Below, piece after piece: positions 23,204 through 36,171 of a stretch of DNA of 64,000 nucleotides (position 1 is its first letter; each line of letters begins with the position of its first letter). Origin of the DNA: Clytia hemisphaerica (lineage: Eukaryota; Cnidaria; Hydrozoa; Leptothecata; Clytiidae); the NCBI GenBank assembly GCA_902728285.1, contig CACVBU010000362.1, positions 1,272,373 through 1,336,372 on the forward strand, written 5' to 3'. A program made the translations under genes and the position numbers. The notes under the pieces are model-generated. The model did no database searches. It was not told where the DNA came from and worked only from the letters and a program-made list of their open reading frames with translations.

Positions 23204-24077
23204 TCTAAGTTTTTCGATTAATTTCAGCAAAATCTGAATAATGGTGAAGAATTCAAAGTTTTATTCTTCATTTTTTAATTAACAGTTGATTTCGGACAAA
23301 TTACTTTACTTTTAGAATCCTTCTACAATAAAGGTCACGTATATAAATTGCCATTAAACGCATGAAGTAAATAAATAGATGATACCGCACTGCTATCTAA
23401 TTCAATTTCTTAATTTTAATTTTTTTATCAATTTAACAATAAAGCATTTATAAATATTGAAATTTCGACTTTTAAAAATAGTAACAGCAGTGTTGCACAA
23501 CATCTTCAGCTCAATACCATCATACCATGCGGGGGTTTTCAATAAATTTAATACTACAAAAACCTTCTTTTCTGAAAAAAAAAATAAAATTGATCAAAAT
23601 CCCACGAAGAGTTAATGAGAAAACTGTGCGAAAAATGGCAGAAATTCAGACAGTTTTGTTCACCTCACAAAGAACAGGCGTCGAAAGTGCTAGCAAAGAA
23701 ATATATAGATGCATTTGATGTTGAACAGCAGTCCACACAGCAAGAAAAGGACATAACTTAGATGATAAAACCGACAATGTTCCCCTAAGGACAGGATGTC
23801 AAATCGCATTATTTTTTACTACTAGTACTATCATAGATAAAGGCGTAACGGTTTAATTAGGAAAGTAGAAAAATTCTAAATGGCCTGCCCCATCTAATTC
23901 CGATCCTTTTTCGTGCCAAAGTGGTGCTAGCCAGGACTCTTCTCTTTGTTCCACTTGTTTTTTGATAGCCAGAAAAAAACAGGCTAGACCTCACCCTGTC
24001 TTACCTTTACCACATACATTATCAAATTACTTCCCGATATTGAGGTCTTCATCTAGCGGTATGATGGTGCCTGATTT
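23204..24077. other. gene-free stretch
   Basis: No supported gene. The frame at 23527-23718 (+) has no recognisable domain. Confidence 0.4.
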
Positions 24078-24245
24078 TGAGTCTCTATAGCTCGAATCTG
24101 CACGGGGAAACAAATTTATTCGAGTTAAGGAAATTTGAGTTATGGAGTAAAGTATATGATGCATTGTTAACTGAAGGGACAGGAAAACTTGTTCGAGTTA
24201 AGGACACCTTCGAGTTGTAGAGGTTTGAGTTAAAGAAACTGTAAT
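24078..24245. mobile_element. TAACTCGAAC-family MITE, copy 1
   Basis: Repeated forms of CGAGTTAAGGA and TCGAGTTATGGAG flank a short core, with outer ends GAGTCTCTATAGCTCGAA and the inverse TTTCTTTAACTCAAAC. Further copies are at 40165-40285 and 40618-40780. The ends (CAGTTGAGTCTCC in the best copy) are of pogo/Tigger type. Confidence 0.6.
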
Positions 24246-26657
24246 GTAGAACATTTATAGGCTAGGCCTTTATTGAGCCCAGTGCACGTTTTCAACATGC
24301 TTTTGTGTTTTCGTCGCATATTCTGAGCTATCATACTACTCTCAGGTAAAAGCCACTTTGTATTATCACTTTCAAGAAGAAGATTTTTTTCTATTTCTCA
24401 TGTGAGATCCGAAATAAAATTCACATCACGCATTGTTTACGGAATTTGAAATACATGATTCATTTAACAAAATATCAGTCAAGATTCGGATAACCGTAAA
24501 AAATCAAAGAGTCGGTTCTCTCTTACAACCGCTGATGTAAGAGCACTGATAAAGGGTTGGTTTTTGGAATTTTTCCAAAAAGGTCTGGTGGGTAGTTGGT
24601 CTGACGTATTTCTGGTATCATAATTATAGGCTGCTGTCTGAGCGAACAAACAAATAAATGACCGACATACAAGTCAACAAGATGATAACCAATTGTATGA
24701 TTTGAGTTGGTTTTAGACAATGTCTTGTCACCTCTAGTAAGTAACATCACCACCAAACTCGGTACCTCCGAAAATATCGCAGGTATAAAGTAGATAACAT
24801 TGAAGCTCTATTCTTGTCAGTTTAAAAATCTGAACATTTTGTTAGTGAGACAGGGTTAAAAGTTCTTCTGAAGTTCCCTGTAAAATTTAGGTGTGTCGTA
24901 TACGTTTGGCCTTTTACCTTTGGCTGTTATTTTGGTTTGATATCCAACTTCGTCCGAAAGCATAACCATTGTATACTATGGTATAACTATCAGAGTGCAA
25001 GAAATAATTCCGAGAGTATGATACAGTCTCTGAAAATGTCAATATAAAAGAATTTTGAGAGTCGGGTACAGTCTTTATGAATGGTTTCCACATGGCGTGT
25101 TTTTTATATTTTTATAATCTCTCCAACTAAAAACATATCAATATGATGAGATTACGTAAACCATTAGACAGGTAGACGTAATTTGAAAACATGGTAGCTG
25201 TAATTAATTAGTTAGGAAACGCCTTAAAGGAAATACTCTTGTCGGAAACTTCAGATTTTATGCTTCTGTTATAGAAAAAGACATTCCTTAAAAACGTCAA
25301 TATACCACACAAAAATATATCTGTCAGACATGAAAAACAATTAGTCAGCAAACCTCTTACCATTTTAATTTCTTGGTGGTTTTGGCTTTCGGTGTGGTGG
25401 CTGTATTTGTTTTAAGTCTTGATTTCTTACAAACCTCAATCAATCAAAACAGTAGTCCAATTTAAAATCTTTAAAAAATTCCCGAAGTTTATTTTGAGGT
25501 ATTGTGGCGATAACAGCGTTTTCTACGTACCAAATTATAAACTAATTTATAGATGGCATCATCAGAATTTCCCAAACCCTATCAATCAAATCAAATGTCC
25601 ACCCAAAGAATTAAATATTGTTTTTCTCTCAGTCATATCAGTAACAGCAAACATCTCAATTCTAAATTAATCCCAGAAATCTCTTTAAATTTGAGAGCAA
25701 TTAATTACTAGGAAATATAGCTTTTTCCTATTTTTGAATTTTTTAATTTCCCGCTTTCGCATTGCTTTCTCATATTCTTTGACCAAGCGATTTTCCTTAT
25801 TTTGATGTTGTTATGAAATTTAAACTAGTCATTTTTTGTTAAAGATTGGTATACTATAATTTTGGATCATTTGCCGGAAATCATTATCGTTACCAAACTT
25901 CCCTAATACCTACTCTAAGATCAAAATGAAAATAAGAACCGCATTTTGACCGTGCCACAATAGGTTAGTTTGTTGGGAACGTGGTCCCAAATTATCCCCA
26001 AAACTAGTAACTTTACAATTTCTGATACATACTTTGCAATTAATTTTATCTTTTTAATTTTTCTCAAAAAAATTCATTATTAAATATCAACAATATTTTA
26101 CACATAATAATATATACTATATTCCAATTTAAAAATCTTTTTTCGTCTAATAATTTAGTGAGGGAAACTAGGACAAAAATAATTTATTGTATTTTGACCC
26201 CGGTCCCTCTTTATTTACAAAAAAATTATCAATTTTCAGTAATAATAAATAGTTGGTTTCTATAAACGTTATCTTGTGCAGCATATATCTAGTTCAAGTC
26301 CTTTCAGCTTAATTCTGCGAAAACAGTTCTCATATACCAGTTCTCATATACCATTAATATGGTCAGATTAAAGGTTCAAAATTTTGTTATCGTTTTTTTT
26401 GTAAATTTAATCGTAATTTGAAAAATTTGGGCTTTTTTTGTAAATAACATAAATATATAAAGAAAATAAATACTGACTAATTAAATTTTTCGATTAAATC
26501 TTTTTATTCTAAAAATACTACTATCAATTGGCACACCTCAAAGGTTTATCCGAAGATCCTGAATTTTTCATCAATATCATCTTTCAAATCTTATTGAACC
26601 TTAGAGTGTAATCAAACTTTAAACATATAAATATACCTACAATTTCCTACAGTTATA
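24246..26657. other. gene-free stretch downstream of the FGF gene
   Basis: Carries an 18-bp inverted-repeat remnant at 24965-24982 (see findings) and the presumed 3' untranslated region of the minus-strand FGF gene below 26658. No other gene is supported. Confidence 0.4.
26503..26508 (-). promoter_or_regulatory. candidate polyadenylation signal of the FGF gene
   Basis: AATAAA on the minus strand, about 150 bp beyond the FGF stop codon; the first clear hexamer in that direction. Confidence 0.4.
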
Positions 26658-28950
26658 CTACCGGTCTCTTTTGCAATAAAAACTTTGATCAGATTCTTGC
26701 AGGAAGGAAAATTGATCGCTACGACTGTCCGATTTCGTATTCTTAGCATTTTTGATTTTACACGTGTCACCTTTTACTTTGACTCCAATTAACAAATCTT
26801 TATTCGGCGCACCCTCAACATTTTCTTCTCTCATGTAGTATTTAGCTGATGCAAAAGTTTCTAAATACGTTATCTCTTCTAACGTGCTATAGAATAACGT
26901 CTCCAGATTTGATTTGTCCTGAAAATTGTAAAACATACAAACTATGGTTAATTCGAGACTCTTACTTAGGTCCAATAACTTAGGATGCTGCAAAAAATTC
27001 CTCAATCTCAATATTATGTAGATACTGAGAATTCAGTTTTCACAAAAATCTGACATTAATCATTTTAAGATGTTATTGAAACAGTAGCTTGGGAAACGTA
27101 AAAAGGTTTCACCGTGAAAATTCTTCTAAGATACTTACATTAGTGGCATTGATTCTTCCAAACTCGTTGATGATAAGGTAAAGACCAGTTGGAACGTATT
27201 TGATTCGAACTATACCAGTACCGTAGCTCTCAATTTGAAATATACCTGAAATAAACGAAATAACAACTTATTTAGCGGTCTTCATGATATTTAACTTTTC
27301 CAGACCGTAACATTTTTTGATTGGTTTATGCCCTTCTAAATCAAGTGATCAGGAGCTATAGGACTTGATATATTGACAGATTAACGTGTAAGCAAGTCTC
27401 CTGGGTTTGAAGGGTTAAATTAAATGGTATAATCATATTATATCATAGCTGTTGAATTTTTAGGGACATATTTCAAGTGAAACTGCTAGTTATTTTTAAG
27501 CGTTTTGTTTTGTCATTAACAAATTCAGAAAGCAGTATTGAATTTTGATAGACATCCTTTACTCTATTGATTTGGTATTTAAGAAGGAAACCCTGAGGCA
27601 TTGCCTGTTGTATGTCTTATGTAGACTTATAAAAAGCATGAGAACGGAAAAAGTAAACAAAGGTTACTAGGTATCATCTATTAGGCAGACATTCCAATTA
27701 TGTCTAAAGGATGTATTCTATTACGTCACTATATCTTGCTTTCTTTTCTAAAGGCTAGCCCTACTAGTTCAAAATGAAAGTTTTATCTTTTAAATGGTAT
27801 TTTAAGCATTTAAAATTTCTGAAAACTGTGATGAATTTTAACGATTTTAATGTCTCAATCATCAATTCTATCACAATTTGTCATAAGATCTATGTGTAAC
27901 TGTCATTAAAAAGCTTGGAATTCCTTCTGTCACCAGACTTGAACATGTGTTGCCTTTATCGTCGCTTTTCTCAGGTATTATCAGAATGGCTCTTAAAAAT
28001 TTTGAACTGTATATATTCAATTCTTTGAATAATAGTGTTAGAACAACATTGGTTTTGATCCTAAAAAGGTACTCGGAGTATTATGAAAATCCTTAAAATT
28101 TACCTTCATTCCCACGTAACTCTCTATTTGTTCCGATGAAGGAGCCATTTTCGTAAGTTAAATGTTGACAATATACTCCAGGTAGAAGTCTGCCAGCTCT
28201 ACAAATACTGAAATCTTCATCAGTGACTAGATGTGAAACGTCGCGTTCGTATATTTTCATTTTCTTTTTTGATTTTTTACCAGTCTCATAACCGTCCATC
28301 CAGATTCGTTCCATGTTTTTACGAATGATTTGTCTGACTGTTAATTTGGGTCTTGCTTCGATGTGTAATATACTGACCAGCAGAATCTGTTTAAAAAAGA
28401 ATTCCAAAAAAAATTTTGTAAGTGATTTTAAGTTGAACAATTAATATGGCGTCCTATCAATTCAGACTTCCTTGTTTGAGCCTCGAAGTTTTAAAACTAT
28501 AACACAAAATTAAAACATTATTGACAAAGCAGAGGTAATTAAAAACCAAAGTAATTAACCTTTAATTAATCAAAACATGCTAAAAATATGTTTGTTTTTT
28601 CTTTGGTTTGTACTTTTGGTAACTTAATTGCCGAAAGCAGTTCAAGGAAATCCTGTCCGTGCCTGAAATTAGTATCTAATTGTCCGCATTATCGTTCGTT
28701 TGTTAATTACAAAAAAATGATTTTGCAAAAACAATTAAAACTTATTGGTGCTTGGTTGATCATAAAATAAGCATATCTATTATTGATGAAAAATAAAATG
28801 TACATCCAGTAAATAATTCTTTAAGGGAGAAGGTCAAAAGGGGCAATTCTTTCCTAAAAAAGGAAGGTTATTTGATTACCCAATTTGAATGGAATATTCA
28901 TTAAATGATATACTTACAATTAAAACAACAAAGATAGTGTGAAGGTCCAT
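26658..28950 (-). CDS. fibroblast growth factor family protein, four coding exons
   Basis: FGFs are secreted beta-trefoil ligands of receptor tyrosine kinases. Exons (minus): 28918-28950, 28104-28386, 27139-27245, 26658-26918. Joins use GT/AG in phases 0, 1 and 0; total 227 aa. Exon 1 encodes only MDLHTIFVVLI, which with the start of exon 2 (ILLVSILHIEA) makes a signal peptide split by an intron. A basic patch KKSKKKMK (48-55) precedes the trefoil. Core landmarks: FSICRAGRLL (C73), YENGSFIGT, then GTGIVRIKYVPTGLYLIINE and FGRINATN, then LETLFYSTLEEITYLETFAS, matching the family pattern E-C-x-F-x-E....E..Y.T(Y/F).S with the usual Cys replaced by Thr148. The last part, DQFSFLQ, stands for the FLP end. 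The 107-bp middle exon sits where vertebrate FGF genes have their 104-bp exon. A subgroup cannot be assigned by eye. Confidence 0.93.
27319..27419 (-). repeat. dispersed repeat, copy 2, in FGF intron 2
   Basis: Inverse of the repeat at 7918-8031, sharing a TTCAAACCCAGGAGAC block and a CTCCTGATCACTTGATTTAG block. Confidence 0.6.
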
Positions 28951-31289
28951 ATTTGTTCTTTAATTAACCAAAATGACTTTCAAAACAAAAAATGCCAATG
29001 GTTTTTATCTTCAAAGAATTTAGAATTTCAAAATTTTATCTTGTCTCAAAAAGTATATAAGATTATCAAAATCCTTTATCTATTTCGTCTGTCAAAATTC
29101 TGACAAAAAACGACAAAATTGTTCTATGCCAGTTGATGTGTCCTCGTTAAGGATCAGAGGTATTAATAACCAGGCCTCGATGATTAGCCTGCTTTTTATA
29201 CGTAGACATTGTATAGCGGAAGACATCATAATCATTAATTGTCACTGTCAGAGATTTTTTTCTTTTCTTTATAATAAATATATTTTGGGACATTAACATT
29301 AAATGATAATTTTTTTCTATTTTTACATTTCATTTACAACAAGCCCAATTGGTGGCTTGACTGATTTTGAAAGACAATAGAGTAATATATAAGCAAAATT
29401 AAAAATGGGGTATTTCTATTCATTTTAGATTTTTTTTTTTGATGATTTTGATGATGCTGCTCTGACGATTTAATGGATTCGAAAAGAAGGAGATATGGTG
29501 ACTGAGCATAGGTTATTTCCTCATAGAGCGCAATCACTTTGAATATAAAACAATAGAATGATAATACAACAAAAGAAGTTAATAAAGAAAAAAGACTGTT
29601 AATTGATTAAAGGGGAACTAATGTTAATATTTAGAAGAAGAAAAAATATTTCTAATTAATTAAGAAAGATATAATTACAAATTAACGTATGTTAATTATT
29701 TAGTATATTTTTTTCTTATAAAAAAAGTTAAGTACCGTTAATCCTCTACTGACAATAATAGCCTCGTTAGCATTAACCAATTATATTGTTTGCTTAGACA
29801 ATCTATCTGCTAAGACTATTTTTTAAGTTGTAGCACCCCTCCCCTTTTGTTAAAACTCTATCATAAATTATGACGTCTCGTAATATATTCACACAAATTA
29901 TGACGTCATTAAAATGTCAGGGCCTATAACCATTATTATTATCCAAAATGGCGTGCATAAACTGTGTAGCACACTTCTAGAATTACTGAAGAAAAAAATA
30001 CGTTCAGGATTCTATTTAAGTTACTTAATATTTTTCGTAAGCATGCAAAAATCGTTATAATGGAGTGTACCATATAAAATATCAGAGACAAAACAATTTT
30101 TACTTACTTTATTATAATTCAAAACTATAACGAAAATCTTTTTTTATCAATAAAGTTCTTTTCGCGTAAAACAGCGGGTTATTCCGTGTTAGCTGACACT
30201 AGTAAGACAAGTGATATATATTTTATCCTATTTTGCAAAAGCTAAGCATGTGTCTGTATGTATGTAGCCTCTGCGCTGATTTGTTTCTTATTTTTAAGAA
30301 AGGAGAAAAACGTTATCTTAGCTTAAACGTGGGAATGGAGGGACAGGAAAACAGTTTAGACACAGGTACTCGACTGTTTTGTATAGATCATTCAATATAA
30401 AAGCTCATCATACTTTGTATATTTGTCCAAACGTTTTGGTGAGGCCTTTCTCTTTAGTTGATACCCTGTGGGGCTGATTTTTTTCTTACTTTTTTTGCTT
30501 TGCTTATGTATATTATCTCGTTTATTTCCTTGTAAAATTCTTTGTTTAAAGTATCATTTCAAAGGATGAGCTCATTATTTTATACGTGTCTGTAGAGTTT
30601 AATGCGAGGAGCACCTTGAAATTTATAATTCAAAGAAAAAAATTTTGTACTTACAATTGTCTAGAATCACGTCTTTAATGACCAGTATTTCTTGCTTCTA
30701 CTTTGCAGACGGACATCTTACCATCAGTCAGCTCATACAAATGAATTGAACTTGTTCGAAATTATCCTTTCTTTATGCCATTGTCAGTAATCAATGCTGT
30801 CAACGTTACATTTTATCATTTCAATAAGGCTTTAGTTTGTATCTCCCTATTTTCTTTACTTTCAAAGTTTCATTGAAAACTATCTATTACCTTTTTTTCT
30901 CCCCCTTTTCTGCGTTGACAATATAACTGTATCACATTAAAATACCACACTATTACACTTCCGGTATCACAGAGTGCACATCAGCAGGTATCTTTGTGTT
31001 AATACCTCGCTCTAAACGTCATATGAAATGACATTGCAAAATGACTTATGTTATAATCTTATTAATATGTCGTCATTTTTAGTTCACATAAAGAAATGCA
31101 AATCATTGACTTTACCAACAAACTCTGGTCTTGCAAAATAATTTTAAAGATTTTCTCTGGAATGACGCTTTTTTCCTATCATTTAGATCGTTTGAGATTA
31201 CACTGTGTTTATATCTTTTAAAAATACTTATTTTCATGGCCTTTCATATATACTTTGTTTCTGATATATTAGATCTTCCATTTTCCAGA
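28951..31289. other. gene-free stretch upstream of the FGF gene
   Basis: AT-rich; includes the presumed FGF promoter, with a TATATA near 29053-29058 about 100 bp upstream of the start codon. No exon, tRNA or clear repeat was recognised further up. Confidence 0.4.
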
Positions 31290-31427
31290 TCAGATTGAGT
31301 TTTTATAAGATACTTTAATAATTGGTCATTTGAAGTAATAAAACTCTTTAGAAAAACTATCAAAATTGTTTTATTACTGGTTAAAGACCAACCAAATCAA
31401 ATAAGAGCTTGTAAAAACTTCATCTCG
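31290..31427. mobile_element. foldback MITE, copy 2
   Basis: Same family as 10049-10202: GAGTTTTTATAAGATACTTT on the left, AATTGGTCATTTGAAGTAAT inside, and the inverted GCTTGTAAAAACTTCAT on the right. Confidence 0.7.
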
Positions 31428-32342
31428 TATCCCCCATTTTCCTTGAAAGATCTAGCCTAGCATTTGACAATCACATTTTAACAACCATCAAATGCTGATA
31501 CATTTTTTAGAAGATTAAGAAAAAACACACGGGAACGCTTATATCTTCGTTTGTTTCTCTGCGGTTTGATGCGCGTTGTCTTATCGACTATTGCACGCCA
31601 TATTATTGACTTCCGACCCGACGAATGTGCGACAGAAATTAAGCCGTTTCTGATTCGTTTGTTTGTAAACAAACTACTTATTGGTGCTATGTCCTGGCGT
31701 AATACAATGTCAATCCATGCAATGTTTGATGTATATCATCAAGGGATTTTAATAATGTCATATATTCAAGGAAAGTTTTGTTTTGTTATAATTGAAAAAA
31801 GTCTTCACCAATAGACTAAAGACCGTTGGTCTTAAATATAAATTTGATAATATCTCCTGGTTGTTCAGCCAAAACATTCAAAACTACGTTGTTTTTTCTT
31901 GAAAATGAAAGCGAAAGCGACTAGATTCTAATGTTTATGTTTATGATCGATGTTTGTTTTGGTGCGAATATTTTGCTAAACTAATCATCGTGCAAAAGCT
32001 TCGTTCAATAGGCCTTAGGGATTACATTGAGTACCAGAGGCCGAGTTTTCAAACAACATATCAACCTCTGACGACAAAGTAAAGAAATTATATCACGCAT
32101 GTGTCGATCTAGTCACCGTAGAAAAAATCAAAGATGAAGGAAAAGCTGAATAGAAATGCTATTTGCCGTTACAGGTGGAAATTTGATTTACACGGTTCTT
32201 AGGAATGCATATGTTCCAGTTCGGAGTACCATGGAGATACAAAGAAAAACAGAAGATGTATGTTATTATAACCAAGCTCACACTACGATTAAAAAAGTTA
32301 AGAGGTTTGTATGCTCATAATCTCACATATTGTGCATTTTTG
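31428..32342. other. gene-free stretch
   Basis: Open frames on both strands at 31478-31814 overlap each other and carry no recognisable domain. Confidence 0.4.
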
Positions 32343-32702
32343 ATGAGCTCATTTGCCCGGGGGGGGGGGGGGTACTTAGGCAAATGGAGGGTACGGTATG
32401 TGCCGCCCTTAAGGGTACCTTTTTTGGATTTCCAAAGTCCCGCTAAAGGTCGGAAAAATCAGAAAATCAAATTTCAGTCCCAGTAAGGGTCGGAAAAATA
32501 GGAAAATTTCAACTTTTTACCCTCTGAAAAATCGAAATTTGTTCAAAATTGGTCTAATTAGTCCCGCTAAGACTCGTAAAATTCCATAAATTTTCCTTTG
32601 TTTTCTCCTTTTTAGTCCCGGTAAGGGTCCAAAGCTCGAAAGTCGGGCGGCACCCCCCCCCCCGTCAGCTCGCAACCCTAGTACCCCCCCCCCGGGCTCG
32701 TT
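32343..32702. mobile_element. inverted-repeat element with G-run/C-run ends
   Basis: The left end is GAGCTCATTTGCCC, then a run of 12 G, then TACTTAGG..GTGCCGCCC. The right end is the inverse: GGGCGGCAC, C-run, GTCAGCTCGCAACCCTAGTA, C-run, GGGCTC. The middle holds three copies of AGTCCC(G/A)(C/G)TAAGG(G)TC with GGAAAAAT spacers. No coding frame. Confidence 0.7.
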
Positions 32703-32867
32703 TGTCAATTGGTGACACCTTATTGGCTTATTTCAGTTTTAGAAATTAGATGAGACGAGATCCATTGTTTCTGACATCGGCGTGAGAAAATATTTGGACT
32801 AAAGAAGGCCTGTATCTTAGCAGTCCTTCATCAAATGACAAGATCTTCCGATCAATGTTTTCTTTAA

Positions 32868-33578
32868 GGGCTCTGACCATAGTACAAAAATTAATTTTGG
32901 TATTTGAACATAAAAGTTATATTTCAGGTTCCTTAACACTTTTAACAAAGAATTGCATTTATAAATTGCTTTTTAATCGAATCCCTTAAGAGTAATTAAG
33001 AATTTAATTGCAAAAATGACGTTATGAACTTTAAAAAGATGTTAATAATATGTTGCATCACCCTCTTTTAAAAAAAGTGCTTAGTTTTAATGGGTAATTA
33101 ACTTTTTTGTTTCGAAACTTCTTTACACTGTCCGCAAAGAATTGAACTATTTTAAATTTTGCGGAAAATTTTTCTAAAAAGATGTGTCAAAAGTTATGAC
33201 TTTTTTTTTAAGCAAAATCCAGATGAAAAATTGATGAAAAACCACTATTTTGAAGATTTCGAGACAAAGAAGCATTTACAAAAATTTTCCGCAAAAATTC
33301 TTATTGTTCGGTAAAAGATACACCATCTACTGCGAAAAAATTTTCAAAATGTTCTTTCTTCGCCGAAACTAAGCTCTTCAAAGTTGAAATACTCTTCCTC
33401 GCAAAAGTCTTCATTTTCTTCTTCATCAAATTTTTTCAATGCAATTTTTGAATTTTCAGATTCAGGAATAGTTTGTCTAACAGAAAATGTATAACATGCC
33501 ATAGTTTTGTTGGTTATATCAGTCAAAAAACACATTTTAAACACGGCAATTATGAAAAATTCACTATGGTCAGAGCCC
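32868..33578. mobile_element. TTAA-flanked inverted-repeat element, piggyBac-like MITE
   Basis: The left end GGGCTCTGACCATAGT and the right end ACTATGGTCAGAGCCC are exact inverses. TTAA lies directly outside both (32864-32867 and 33579-33582). A TTAA duplication is the signature of piggyBac-type transposition. Sub-terminal inverted phrases TTTTGCGGAAAATTTTT and AAAAATTTTCCGCAAAA add to the symmetry. An acidic minus-strand frame at 33344-33544 lies inside and is not recognised. Confidence 0.8.
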
Positions 33579-33582
33579 TTAA

Positions 33583-34280
33583 GGTGAACTCATTGCTTGA
33601 TACTCTCTTCCAAAACTCTCCATTTACTTTTTGTCTAAAAATTGATTCTAAAGTCGCGTCGGAACAAAATTTAGCGGATAACGAAATGGAACAGAAACTT
33701 GTTTTGTGGTGCTAATTTTTTATTTAATTCTCATATATTAAAGTTAGAATGTTTAGAGCAAACTTGAGTTCTACTAAAATGTCTTATTTCACCGGGCGAG
33801 CTTAGAATTTCTTTTGATACATTTTATAAAACAAATCAAAAGACTTTAACCGACAAATTAAACTCCTGTTTTTCTTTATGCCTCCGCGGTTATAAAACAT
33901 AAACAAAATATCCAAAATTACAAACTTTCATGTGACTTGATTTATTGGAAAAGGAAAACTCGCTTGTTTCAGTCCAGAAAAACGGAATTAAGCAAAAAAT
34001 TGATCGGAATCTTGGAATTGGGAGAAATTATTCAAAATTTCCAGAAATTTGTACAGAAGTTTGAATTTTCAAGGAAATTTTTGGTTGCGGTATTTGCCAC
34101 CCCTGAACCCCCCTATGAACCTCTCGACTTTCATTAACTTTTATATTGAATAAAAGAATCGGAAAGTCGTGAATTTAGCAAAAATACCCTCCATTAACCT
34201 AAAGACAATCGTTATTGGCATCTTGAGAAAGAGGCGTTTTCCTGAAGTGACATTCCTTAAAACTAGCTTTCATCTTTGGG
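33583..34280. other. gene-free stretch
   Basis: No supported feature. Confidence 0.4.
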
Positions 34281-34750
34281 ACACCCCTTTCTCAGTGACC
34301 CGGTGACTTTGAAAATAGTAAAATTTTACCGGGTTTAATTTCGGGGTCTGGATTATATTAAGATTAGCCGGATAAAAAAAGGGACATTTTTGCTTTACTG
34401 GGTTGCCCTGCCACAAAGATTTTGGAATTTTTGACCGGGTTAATGAATAATGCATACATAATATAATTGATTACCGGGGTATGACTGGGAAAGATTTTGA
34501 TTAATTTTGATCGGGATCACTCAATATTTCATAGGCTATCCACCGGGATGGATCCGACCGGGACACTATTACTGTGGTATTGTAGAATCACATACTCTCT
34601 CGGATACCTTAATCAGGGATCAGAATAATCCAGAAACGGGGGTCTGGAAAAAGCAGGGTATCAACTGGGAATCAGGGTTAAATGGGGAACTTTTGAAAAT
34701 ACTTCTAAATTTGATATGTGAGGGGGTAAAAGAAAAATGTCATGGGTGTT
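34281..34750. mobile_element. CACCCC/CCGGTG MITE family, long diverged copy
   Basis: Begins ACACCCCTTTCTCAGTGACC and CGGTGAC; ends near ATGTCATGGGTGTTG. CCGGG and ACCGGGTT motifs recur inside. The limits are approximate because the right end is weak. Confidence 0.5.
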
Positions 34751-35527
34751 GAAATTTTCCAAAATATGATTTGCAGGAGACGCTTATTAGATCCTCAAGA
34801 GTAATTTTCTGATACATGCTAAATATATTTCGAGAATTTGGAGCTTTTCAATTAATATCCTGTCAAAACAACATGTAAACAAATAGTATAACGTGTAGAA
34901 AATTCCTGAAATATATCAATCTCATTTTGATTATACCGTGAACCTTTTACATGTAATGTATCCGTGAAAAACCGTGAGGCTGACATCTCAATGAAATTTG
35001 TTTTATAAAAGGAAAGATAACTGTTTTTACTTTCCATTAAGAACGGGGCACTTAACCAGCATGTCAAAGCTATATGATATCATTTTTCCAAATAAAAATT
35101 ACAAATGACTTGTTATAAAGCATTTACATACTGCAAATCCCTTTGTTGTGCTACATTGATGATGCAACTTAAATCTATCTTAGGTACGTCTTTAAGACAT
35201 TCAATAAACATTCATATACTCAAAAAGTGTTTTTTGGATACTCAATTGATTTGTTTTTCTCTGCGCTATCCCAGGGTATATCCGTACCCACCAAGAATTG
35301 CAGAAATTTTTAAGGTTGTTGTTGAAATTTTTCTTGAACAGTGACAGGAAATTAAAACTGGGAAATTTTAATTTATTCCTGGAGAGTGTTCCTTATCAAT
35401 GGAATGAGTCACACCAATTGATTTCAAGTTTATAGTCATATAAGCCCAATATACAGTCCGCTAATTCGAATTATTTGGTCAAGGCGGTCTTGATTACTCT
35501 TTTCAATACAAATATTCTGACCCTCAT
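34751..35527. other. gene-free stretch
   Basis: No supported feature; the open frames carry no domain I know. Confidence 0.4.
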
Positions 35528-35836
35528 AACAACCCCTTCTCACAGTTCCGATAGGAGTTTTTTCAGCTAGTGGGGATAAAAATAACGGACTGAAACTCGA
35601 TGGGGATTAACATTCCCATATTTTTTATGGCTTGAGATTTCAATTCTTTTATTTTCAATTCAGAAGATTCAGCTAGGATGGGAAAAATAGCATAAAATTT
35701 TGCAGTGAAGATTGGTTTTCTTGATTATTTTCAATTTAGGGACAAAAATTAGAGGATAATTTTCAACCGGTCAAGATATTTTGGCCAATTTTTCCAATGG
35801 ATAGGGGTCCCAGTTGGTCTGTGAGAAGGGGGTGTC
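35528..35836. mobile_element. CACCCC/CCGGTG MITE family copy
   Basis: Left end ACAACCCCTTCTCACAGTTC and right end GTCTGTGAGAAGGGGGTGTC are inverted repeats of about 20 bp. The interior is shared with 37571-37869 (TTTTTTCAGCTAGTGGGGAT, GGGACAAAAATTAGAG). Confidence 0.75.
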
Positions 35837-36171
35837 TTTTAGGATGGGATTAATGGGCATCTTGAAGCAGATATGCTCAGTCATTCATGACACAACGAAT
35901 TATGAGAAATATAATATTATTTCCCCGTGTCTCCAATTTTATCCAATTTTAAGAATACCCTTTATTGCCCTTATATCACTACTTTTAAGTTATTAACACG
36001 GCTTGGTGATTATCCCCGTTTACCAAAACTTGAGCTTCTGAGCTAATTTTCTAAAACTATGCCTTTTGCGCTAAAAGATTGTTGCACTCATTTTTCCCCG
36101 CGCGGTAAAATACCTGATTAGTAATATGAGTGTAAAAAGGTACGCCGGAATGAGAGTTGGTTTTACCAGAG
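35837..36171. other. gene-free stretch
   Basis: No supported feature. Confidence 0.35.

Noticed and set aside
33344-33544. Acidic 66-codon protein gene
   Set aside because: Lies wholly inside the TTAA-flanked element, has no recognised family and no splice or promoter evidence.
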